From Mytilus edulis (taxonomy: Eukaryota; Mollusca; Bivalvia; Mytilida; Mytilidae), in the NCBI RefSeq assembly GCF_963676685.1, contig NC_092347.1, positions 85,376,592 to 85,440,591 of the forward strand: a stretch of DNA of 64,000 nucleotides. Reading direction: 5' to 3'. Below, piece by piece: positions 11,801 to 23,800 of the stretch. Positions within the stretch are counted from its first letter, which is position 1, and the number at the start of each line of letters is the position of its first letter. The position numbers and the translations under genes were made by a program. The notes beneath the pieces are model-generated. The model searched no databases. It saw nothing but the letters and a program-made list of their open reading frames with translations, and had not been told where the DNA came from.

Positions 11801-14800
11801 TACATTGTATACAAACTTTAATTTTCTATATTTATCTTATCTATTTATAACTCTGTATTGCTACTTTCACTTTTCATTGTTTCTCTCACCATGACGACGT
11901 CAAATTTAATGCACCACTTTGAGTACTTCAGGGGCTCAATTTCTGTATAAAAATTGTCCTGATGAAGCCTGCCTTGCAGGCGAAACATGTAGACATAGAT
12001 AATAAAATTGCAGATCTTTTGAAGTGTTGTTGTCAATTTTAATTATTATTTAAGGATTGCATTCATTTGCATGATTTGACAACCCGGCATACCAAGGTAT
12101 CCACTTCAGGGACTCTACCAAAACGATTTCACAGGCGTTGGTTCACCTCGCGGAATTTAACTTGAAACTTAGTATACATGTGCCCTATGATATGCTCTTT
12201 CTAATTTAAATGCCAAGTTATAGTTTTGACCCCAATTTTACGGTTCACTGAACATAGAAAATGATAGTGCAAATTTCAGGTTAAAGTTTTTGGTCAAGGT
12301 AGTTTTTGATAAAGTAGAAGTCCAATCAACTTGAAACTTTGTATACATGTTCCCTTTGATAAGATCATTCTAATTTTAATGCCAACTTAGAGAATTTATT
12401 CCAATTTCACGGTCCACTAAACATAGAAAATGATAGTATGAGTGGGGCATCCGTGTACTGTGGACACATTCTTGTTCATTCATGCTGTACATTCATGACA
12501 TTGTCTTATTTTCATATTGTCTATCAAAAACTATTTTCATATATATGTACAAGATTTGTAATCAGCAAGTAATCATATGAATGTAATCTGAAAGTAATCT
12601 AAAGGTAATCATGATTGCAACTATTTTTGTTAATGTAATCGATTACATTACGATTACTTGTAATCAGAAATGGCATGATTACTAATTCCTTAGGATTACA
12701 CTGCAAAATGTAATCGATTACAGCTGATTATGATTACTGATTACGATTACCTCATGCCTGGTAGACGTATCATGCAGTCAGTTTATAATATTGAAATACA
12801 ATCCATCTTATGGACAGAGATTACTGCCATGTAACTGTATAAACCATAAAATATTAACTTCTAGGTATACATGTACTATTTTTATTTTTATTCCAGTGCC
12901 CACAAAGTGCAAACAAAAGAGTACTCTCTAAAACCTAATATAATAGAAGAGCACTTATTATCTACCTAATTGTATATCATCTTTAAAATTAAAACTTGAA
13001 AGAAAAAAAACTGTTATTAAAAAAAATAAAAAAAATTTGGATGTCATGAAATTATAATGTTTGCATGTATGGTAGATGTAAAATATGAACAGAACAGAGA
13101 TATTTGAAATGTTTTATGTTGTTTCTTAATTGACAGCTTTAAATGTAACATAATGTTTGGTCTTTTTTAACCTATTCAAAGAACAAAACTATTAGAAAGG
13201 TCAATGCACTTTATGAATAATCTGTATGTGCCTTCAAACTAGTCACTAAACTATACAGGTATATCTCAAATTTAATTTATTGATCAAATATAAACAATGT
13301 ATATAGATATAAATTTGGTTTAAACAAGGGAAAATGTATTAAGATCACCTGATCATTTACAAGGAAGTAGAATACCTGTGTCGTTCTTAAACATGGCTTT
13401 TTCACAATCCATCAGAAAAGGACAAATTCCTGTTAATTGTGGATTATGTGATACTGATAAACCCATTAAATGGAAGTGTTTAGACTGTGACCTTTTATTG
13501 TGTAATAATTGTAAGGAGAAGGTTCATTTAAGAGTGAAAACTGCAAAGGATCACAAAATAATCAATATCAAAGACATTGGACTTTATAAAGAAGAACTAA
13601 ATTTTGCAAACATTCCCTGTCAGGATCATGCTGGACAAAATAACTGTCTTTATTGTAAGACATGTGACACTCTTGTTTGTCCAACCTGTGTGTCAAAAGT
13701 TCACAAGAAACATGATCTAACAGAAATTCAGGAAGGATATGATATAAAAATAGACAAGTTGAAAAATGGACAAAGAAAAATTCAAAGGAAAAGGAAAGAA
13801 ATTGTATCTTATAAAAAACAGCTTAACAAACTTTTATCTTCAGAAAATTATAAATACAACCAGGTAAATCAAGCTATTCAAAAGCATGAACAATTTGTCA
13901 AAGTGGCAGTTGAAAGGTACTTTAAAAAGCTACGAGTTGAATTAGATCAGAATCTTGAAACAGTTTCTAACACAATTAAATCTGATTTAAATGCTATCTC
14001 AGATTTACTAAATCAAGCTGAAGATAAAGACAATGAAGTCCAGGAATTAATTCATATAACCTATGCTTCAAAGTTCTTTTTAGATGTCAACAAAGTGGAA
14101 AAATCTATTGACATAGATATGCCAAATACAAGACCTAGTTATGAGACTATACCAAACTTTGTTCCAGGGGAGATAACCCAGTCTAACATTGGAGTGCTGG
14201 AATATGATGAAAATCTATCTAATGAACCGCATATTAATTTGGCAATAAATAAACAATATCAAACTGAACTTGAGGTTGTAGAATGTGTGTGCTTCTCTAT
14301 TGATCAGTCTTTCTGGATAAGTTCTGGTCCTTTAGGTTTAGTTCAAAAAGTGAAATCTGATGGAACCAATCTAAAGGTACTATCCAGTTATAATATCCGG
14401 GTCCATGGTATGGCTGTTACTCAATCAAATTATCTAATTCTATGCACTGAGAGATCAAGACCCCAAGAAATCAGTTGTAATACAGGTACACTAACAGACT
14501 CTGTATATGATGTGTCACCATTCCTTCCTTATTCTGTCCATGTTACCAGTAACAATAAAGTTCTAGTAGGATGTGTTAATAGAGGCTTCCCTAAACCAGG
14601 AAGAAGAGTTGTAATACTGATGAATCAGAATGGAGACCATGAGAGAGTGTATGAACATGATCAACATAGACAACCTATATTTACATTTCCCTGGAGAATA
14701 ACCTGTACCAGGAACAGTAATATTCATGTGGTGGATAGAGTAAATGACAGAGGCAGAGTGGTAGTGTTAGGACAGGGTGGTAATATAATCAATATCTACA

Positions 14801-17800
14801 TAGGAGATTCAGATATCAACAAGGACAGACCATTCAAACCAGAAGGCATAGTGACAACACCTAGAGACAATGTTATTGTAGCTGATCCAGGTACTAATAC
14901 CCTTCATATCCTGAACAATGATGGCTTTCTAATGACATATTATAAAACAAGTGACATAAACATAATCTTACCAATGTCTCTCGCATTCACTCCATCAAGA
15001 CAACTCTACATAGGATGTAGTACACCAGGAGATAGTACTGAGGATGCCAAGATATATGAAGTGACCATTTCAGGATGTTAAAAGTATAACATATATTCTC
15101 ATATATTAATAAACTGCTTTGCCAAGCGCAGCTGTATACAACTGCAGAGGTCAAACTCTGAACAGTTGGGTCAAAAATTAACACAATATTCAAGCTTGAA
15201 TCAGGTCTGAATTTGGATTGGAATTAAATATTTCAAATATTATATTTGAAAGATTATAGGTTTCTAACACAGAATAAAATATTCAATTGAAGATTTCTTG
15301 CTTTTAAGCAATACACCGCTGTTGCCCAATACTTAGTATATCTGTTTTCCGACTATGCACAAAAAATTAGCAAAATATTGAGGAATTGAAAAATTTTTAT
15401 ATCTTGAGGAAAAAAATTACACCCCTCCTTGAAAAAATAATATTTGAAGAATACTTTTATTTTTATTTTAAAAACAAGGAAGATAGTGAATTGTACCAAG
15501 CTAAGTTAATGAAACAGTAAATTGGACATAAACCCTACTGTCAAATAAATTTCTTTGCCGAGTGCAGCTGGATATGACTGCAGAGGTCTAACCCTGTACA
15601 GTTTGTGCAAGAATAAACACAATATTCACACTTGATACAGGTCTGAATTTGGATTGTAATTAAATATTTGACACATATTAGGTTTCTGACACAGTATTAC
15701 TTTAGTCAAAGAACTTGAATTGGTTATGTGATTTGAATTTATATTAATTTTTTGGTATTTTTTGGCTTTTGTGCAATACACTATGCCGATGGGAGTTGAC
15801 CTAAAAAATGATTACCTTCTAAGAATAAACTGACAGCTAAACACCTCAAGACAAAACAACATTTCTTTATACATAATTTAATAGCAGTGTAAGGGAGGTA
15901 ATTGACAATGTTGTGTTTAAATTACCTCCCTTACACTGCTTATAAATTATGTTTTGTACTTAAGTAATTGTCCATTCACCAGGAAACCCTTGTTTTCCAC
16001 CCTTATTCGCCCCTAATTTCTAAACGATTTGAGCCATAATCCCCCAAAGCCAATTTTTACCATCCCTTTGTGGTATGGAAAATTACAGTATAATTTCAGA
16101 GAGATTCATATACCATTACAGAAGTTATTGTGTGGAAACTAGAAAAATGCTTGTTTCGGCCCCTTTTCCCTGAACTATTTGGACCATAACCCCCAAAATC
16201 AATCCCAACCTTCCTTGTGTGGTCATAAACCTTGTTTTTAAATTTCATAGATTTCTATTAAAATATATTTAAGTTATTGTCTGGAAACCAAATGTCTTTG
16301 GAAGACGCGGATGAGGACAACGTATTTCCAATATACGACTGCAAAATTTTGTGCAGAAACCAAAGAAAATGTTACAACACAGGTAAATGAGACAGAAACC
16401 AAACAACACAGTAAAACATACAATAAATAATACAGCATGGGATTATGTGGCAGAACAAATTTAAACAAAGAAAATATTACAGCATGGGTAAAACAGACAG
16501 AAACTCAACATCACAATAAAACATAGAAAATATTACAGAATAGGTTAATGTGACATAAACTCAACAATAAAACAAAACAAAGAAATTATTACAGCAGAGG
16601 TTAATGTGACATGAACCCAACAGCCAATAAAATGCTTCGCTGAGCGGTGCCTGATACAACCACAGAGGTTGAACCTTGAACAGTTGTGGCAAATTTGTCT
16701 GAATTTGGATTGTGATTAAATTTTTGACATAGTATAGGTTTCTGACACAAAATAAATGTCAATGACAGGCCTTTACAAATACTCTCAAATTCATGTAACT
16801 GGCTTGATAACATTAGCGATTTTTCCAAGAATTTAGGATGCTTATCATTTGCAACATTGTGAAAACAAAGACTTAAATTTAGAATCACTATTATCTGCTG
16901 AAGTGCATGCATTTTGGCAGTTTTGGTAGTACACATGTGCCTAGGTGGGTATAATTGTGAATGCCACTTGACTAAATTAAAAATAAGGACAGTTTGGTAA
17001 AGTCAACTGTTTGCCTTACAACAGTTTAACTATTAAACCAAACTGGAGTTGTTGCTCATTTTATGTCTAGAAAATGATCCACTTATGTTGTGACATCAGG
17101 TATGATTTTAACTTTTTGGAAAAATGACCCTAACTTTCATGTCCCAGAGAAATGACAGAAATCGTGTAAAACAAATATTTTGGATAATTATTCATACTAT
17201 TAAAATACACCTTACCTGTAAACCTGACTGTTTGATCCATACCACACAACTCTGAGCATAGCTTCTTTTGTCGTTCGGTCGGACAGGAAATGGAGTCTTG
17301 TTGTCATCTTCACCATAGGGTGGCTCTGTGAAAGCTGATATTGGTGCTAAGTTATCTAAACTACCTATCCAATTAACAGGTTCATCGCCTAATCAAATAC
17401 AAATATACATCAGTTTGTATTTTCAAGTAATCAAAGATCAAAATTATCACACTTCAATAAAAACAAGACCAAGAAAGCTATGTAAGACTTTACCTTACAT
17501 TTGAAAGCATCTAAAATCGATTGATTCCAGTACAAACTTAAAATCTGTTACTCACAATTACATTGCCAAAATAAGCTCTGATTCAAACAATCTGTTACAA
17601 CCTGCCTGAATATACTAGAATAACTGGTAGACTGAATGAGTCAGAACTATATCAGTTTTATGTATTTTTCGTGCCTTGTACCAAACTTTTGAGTAAAGCC
17701 AAATGTTACTGGCTGTCAAATTGCTGGTACAATGTATAAGAGAATGAATTTCAGCGAGTATAAATTAAAAAACTTGTTAAGCAAGACTTTTCCCCACCAG

Positions 17801-20800
17801 TTAAGATATAGAGTTGATAAAAGGTTAAGTCTTTAATCTTGAAAAATTAAATTTCAATGCCAATAGTAGCTATTAGTTGAGCAAATTACTTCCTTACTTA
17901 CAGGTGTTTTATGTCTCAAACTTCATGTTCAAATATTTTGAAATTGTAGGAGATTGATGATTGGAGGAACCACTACAAACAATCTTAATTTTATATTGAC
18001 TAGGCAGCACATATGTAGCATATGTAGCACAAAAGGTATATCTGGCTGTACGGTTTGGACTTTGCTCATTGTTGAAAGCTGTTTGGTGACCTATAGTTGT
18101 AAATTTCTGTGTCATTTGGTCTTTGATGAAGAGATGTCTCATTGGCAATCATACCACATTTTTTTTATATCCCAACTTCATTTGATTTCCATGGGATGAA
18201 CATAATATATGACTACCAAAGTTCAGACTCAACAATAATTACCTGGGGTAAACAATGAAAGCATAAGGTTACTTTTCTTCTTGCTGTCAGCCCAGGAGTA
18301 CAATATACCAAACCAGTTTTCCCTGCAATATGTAAAAATGGTGTAAAATATCCAGTTCATATATTTGTGTAAAGAAAAACAGATCATTGAAAATTATACA
18401 CATATAAATAAAAAGTCATGTTCCAATGAATACTCAGAAGTCTTGTTGTCACTGCACATGTCTCATATCCTTTACAACATTTAGACCTAGATTATCTGAT
18501 TTTCATTGGGTATTCTTTTAAGTTAACTGTCAAATGTATTTTTATTCATTTACCCATTTTCTTAATTAACACCTTAGACATAAGTACATATCAATTTCCA
18601 GCATTGCAGAAAACAAATATTGATATATGAAATTCACATAAATTACACAGCATGTTATTCATTTAGTACTTAATTTAAAACTATTTTTTTTTAATTGTCT
18701 TATCTGTGTCATGTATTATGACTTATACAATTATTGCATTATCTAAATGCAAGAAAAACACTTTCTTAAAATCATCATGTAACATATGTACAGACAACAG
18801 TCGCAAACATTTATATATAATCCAATACATATTGAAATTTTGGTTACCTACCCTACTTGTGTCAAGGCAACCATTCCTACTACTTTCAGACTACCATGTA
18901 ATAGAACAGTAAATGATGGAACTTTGGTTACCTACCCAACTTGTGTCAAGGCCACCATTCCTACTACTTTCAGACTAGCATGTAATAGAACAGTAAATGA
19001 TGGAATTTTGGTTACCTACCCAACTTGTGTCAAGGCCACCATTCCTTCAACTTTCAGCCACCCATGTAACAGAACAGTAAATGATGGAACTTTGGTTACC
19101 TACCCAACGTGTGTCAAGGCCACCATTCCTTCTACTTTCAGACTACCATGTAACAGAACAGTAAATGATGGAACTTTGGTTACCTACCCTACTTGTGTCA
19201 AGGCCACCATTCCTTCTACTTTCAGACTACCATGTAATAGAACAGTTAATGATGAAACTTTGGTTACCTACCCAACTTGTGTCAAGGCCACCATTCCTTC
19301 TACTTTCAGACTACCATGTAACAGAACAGTAAATGATGGAACTTTGGTTACCTTCCCTACTTGTGTCAAGGCCACCATTCCTTCTACTTTCAGACTACCA
19401 TGTAACAGAACAGTAAATGATGGAACTTTGGTTACCTACCCTACTTGTGTCAAGGCCATCAATTCTTCTACTTTCAGACTACCATGTAACAGAACAGTAA
19501 ATGGTGGAACTTTGGTTACCTACCCTACTTGTGTCAAGGCCACCATTCCTTCTACTTTCAGACTACCATGTAATAGAACAGTAAATGATGAAACTTTGGT
19601 TACCTACCCAACTTGTGTCAAGGCCACCATTCATTCTACTTTCAGACTACTATGTAACAGGACAGTAAATGATGGAACTTTGGTTACCTACCCTACTTGT
19701 GTCAAGGCCACCATTCCTTCTACTTTCAGACTACCATGTAACAGAACAGTAAATGATGGAACTTTGGTTACCTACCCAACTTGTGTCAAGGCCACCATTC
19801 CTTCTACTTTCAGACTACCATGTAACAGAACAGTAAATGATGGAACTTTGGTTACCTTCCCAACTTGTGTCAAGGCCACCATTCCTTCTACTTTCAGACT
19901 ACCATGTAACAGAACAGAAAATGATAGAACTTTGGTTACCTACCCAACTTGTGTCAAGGCCACCATTGCTTCTACTTTCGGACTACCATGTAACAGGACA
20001 GTAAATGATGGAACTTTGGTTACCTACCCAACTTGTGTCAAGGCCACCATTCCTTCTACTTTCAGACTACCATGTAACAGAACAGTAAATGATGGAACTT
20101 TGGATACCTACCCAACTTGTGTCAAGGCCGCCATTCCTTCTACTTTCAGACTACCGTGTAACAGAACAGTAAATAATGGAGCTTTGGTTACCTACCCAAC
20201 TTGTGTCAAGGCCACCATTCCTTCTACTTTCAGACTACCATGTAACAGAACAGTAAATGATGGAACTTTGGTTACCTACCCTACTTGTGTCAAGGCCACC
20301 TTTCCTTCTACTTTCAGACTACCATGTAATAGAACAGTAAATGATGAAACTTTGGTTAACTACCCAACTTGTGTCAAGGCCACCATTCCTTCTACTTTCA
20401 GACTACCATGTAACAGAACAGCAAATGATGGAACTTTGGTTACCCACCCAACTTGTGTCAAGGCCACCATTCCTTCTACTTTCAGACTACCATGTAACAG
20501 AACAGTAAATGATGGAACTTTGGATACCTACCCAACTTGTGTCAAGGCCACCATTCCTTCTACTTTCAGACTACCGTGTAACAGAATAGTAAATGATGGA
20601 ACTTTGGTTACCTACCAAACTTGTGTCAAGGCCACCATTCCTTCTACTTTCAGACTACCGTGTAACAGAATAGTAAATGATGGAACTTTGGTTACCTACC
20701 AAACTTGTGTCAAGGCCACCATTCCTTCTACTTTCATACTACCATGTAACAGAACAGTAAATGATGGAACTTTGGTTACCTACCCAACTTGTGTCAAGCC

Positions 20801-23800
20801 CACCATTCCTTCTACTTTCAGACTACCATGTAACAGAACAGTAAATGATGGAACTTTGGTTACCTACCCAACTTGTGTCAAGGCCACCATTCCCTCTACT
20901 TTCTGACTACCATGTAACAGAACAGTAAATGATGGAACTTTGGTTACCTACCCAACCTGTGTCAAGGCCACCATTCCTTCTACTTTCAGACTACCATGTA
21001 ACAGAACAGTAAATGATAGAACTTTGGTTACCTACCCAACTTGTGTCAAGGTCACCATTCCTTCTACTTTCAGACTACTGTGTAACAGAACAGTAAATGA
21101 TGGAACTTTGGTTACCTACCCAACTTGTGTCAAGGCCACTATTCCTTCTACTTTCAGACTACCATGTAACAGAACAGTAAATGATAGAACTTTGGTTACC
21201 TACCCAACTTGTGTCAAGGCCACCATTCCTTCTACTTTCAGACTACCATGTAACAGAACAGTAAATGATGGAACTTTGGTTACCTACCCAACTTGTGTCA
21301 AGGCCACCATTCCTTCTACTTTCAGACTACAGTGTAACAGAACAGTAAATGATGGAGCTTTGGTTACCTACCCAACTTGTGTCAAGGCCACCATTCCTTC
21401 TACTTTCAGACTACCATGTAACAGAACAGTAAATGATGGAACTTTGGTTACCTACCCTACTTGTGTCAAGGCCACCATTCCTTCTACTTTCAGACTACCA
21501 TGTAATAGAACAGTAAATGATGAAACTTTGGTTACCTACCCAACTTGTGTCAAGGCCACCATTCCTTCTACTTTCAGACTACCATGTAACAGAACAGTAA
21601 ATGATGGAACTTTGGTTACCTACCCAACCTGTGTCAAGGCCACCATTCCTTCTACTTTCAGACTACCATGTAACAGAACAGTAAATGATGGAACTTTGGT
21701 TACCTACCCTACTTGTGTCAAGGCCACCATTCCTTCTACTTTCAGACTACCATGTAATAGAACAGTAAATGATGAAACTTTGGTTACCTACCCAACTTGT
21801 GTCAAGGCCACCATTCCTTCTACTTTCAGACTACCATGTAACAGAACAGTAAATGATGGAACTTTGGTTACCTACCCAACTTGTGTCAAGGCCACCATTC
21901 CTTCTACTTTCAGACTACCATGTAACAGAACAGTAAATGATGGAACTTTCATTACCTACCCAACTTGTGTCAAGGCCACCATTCCTTCTACTTTCAGACT
22001 ACCATGTAACAGAACAGTAAATGATAGAACTTTGGTTACCTACCCAACTTGTGTCAAGGCCACCATTCCTTCTACTTTCAGACTACCGTGTAACAGAACA
22101 GTAAATGATGGAACTTTGGTTACCTACCCAACTTGTGTCAACCCAACTTGTGTCAAGGCCACCATTCCTTCTACTTTCAGACTACCGTGTAACAGAACAG
22201 TAAATGGTGGAACTTTGGTTACCTACCCTACTTGTGTCAAGGCCACCATTCCTTCTACTTTCAGACTACCATGTAATAGAACAGTAAATGATGAAACTTT
22301 GGTTACCTACCCAACTTGTGTCAAGGCCACCATTCATTCTACTTTCAGACTACTATGTAACAGGACAGTAAATGATGGAACTTTGGTTACCTACCCTACT
22401 TGTGTCAAGGCCACCATTCCTTCTACTTTCAGACTACCATGTAACAGAACAGTAAATGATGGAACTTTGGTTACCTACCCAACTTGTGTCAAGGCCACCA
22501 TTCCTTCTACTTTCAGACTACCATGTAACAGAACAGTAAATGATGGAACTTTGGTTACCTTCCCAACTTGTGTCAAGGCCACCATTCCTTCTACTTTCAG
22601 ACTACCATGTAACAGAACAGAAAATGATAGAACTTTGGTTACCTACCCAACTTGTGTCAAGGCCACCATTGCTTCTACTTTCGGACTACCATGTAACAGG
22701 ACAGTAAATGATGGAACTTTGGTTACCTACCCAACTTGTGTCAAGGCCACCATTCCTTCTACTTTCAGACTACCATGTAACAGAACAGTAAATGATGGAA
22801 CTTTGGATACCTACCCAACTTGTGTCAAGGCCGCCATTCCTTCTACTTTCAGACTACCGTGTAACAGAACAGTAAATAATGGAGCTTTGGTTACCTACCC
22901 AACTTGTGTCAAGGCCACCATTCCTTCTACTTTCAGACTACCATGTAACAGAACAGTAAATGATGGAACTTTGGTTACCTACCCTACTTGTGTCAAGGCC
23001 ACCTTTCCTTCTACTTTCAGACTACCATGTAATAGAACAGTAAATGATGAAACTTTGGTTAACTACCCAACTTGTGTCAAGGCCACCATTCCTTCTACTT
23101 TCAGACTACCATGTAACAGAACAGCAAATGATGGAACTTTGGTTACCCACCCAACTTGTGTCAAGGCCACCATTCCTTCTACTTTCAGACTACCATGTAA
23201 CAGAACAGTAAATGATGGAACTTTGGATACCTACCCAACTTGTGTCAAGGCCACCATTCCTTCTACTTTCAGACTACCGTGTAACAGAATAGTAAATGAT
23301 GGAACTTTGGTTACCTACCAAACTTGTGTCAAGGCCACCATTCCTTCTACTTTCAGACTACCGTGTAACAGAATAGTAAATGATGGAACTTTGGTTACCT
23401 ACCAAACTTGTGTCAAGGCCACCATTCCTTCTACTTTCATACTACCATGTAACAGAACAGTAAATGATGGAACTTTGGTTACCTACCCAACTTGTGTCAA
23501 GCCCACCATTCCTTCTACTTTCAGACTACCATGTAACAGAACAGTAAATGATGGAACTTTGGTTACCTACCCAACTTGTGTCAAGGCCACCATTCCCTCT
23601 ACTTTCAGACTACCATGTAACAGAACAGTAAATGATGGAACTTTGGTTACCTACCCAACCTGTGTCAAGGCCACCATTCCTTCTACTTTCAGACTACCAT
23701 GTAACAGAACAGTAAATGATAGAACTTTGGTTACCTACCCAACTTGTGTCAAGGTCACCATTCCTTCTACTTTCAGACTACTGTGTAACAGAACAGTAAA

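Larger units (their letters stand above)
10127..12760. mobile_element. hAT-like non-autonomous DNA element with 8-bp target duplication
   Basis: GTAGACGT occurs at 10119-10126 and again at 12761-12768. Between them the ends are CAGGGATGGGGT and the inverse of CAGGCATGAGGT, imperfect terminal inverted repeats of hAT type. The subterminal ~200 bp on both sides is full of GTAATC/GATTAC motifs, a plausible transposase-binding cluster. The 2.6-kb interior has no transposase. It holds two 363-bp direct repeats (10920-11282 and 11798-12160) and a copy of a common interspersed repeat. It sits in INTS14 intron 7, about 70 bp from exon 8. Confidence 0.8.

Noticed and set aside
10967-12036. Paired 63-residue minus-strand frames
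   Set aside because: They lie in the 363-bp direct repeats, antisense to the hammerhead-like core; not protein-like.
13378-13392. Upstream start for the second TRIM-like gene
   Set aside because: It would need a GTG start. The ATG at 13393 aligns with both paralogues.
18786-20906. 706-codon plus-strand open frame
   Set aside because: It is the antisense reading of the 84-bp minisatellite derived from INTS14 exon 5. It stays open only because the unit is a multiple of three, and it ends where one base makes TGA.
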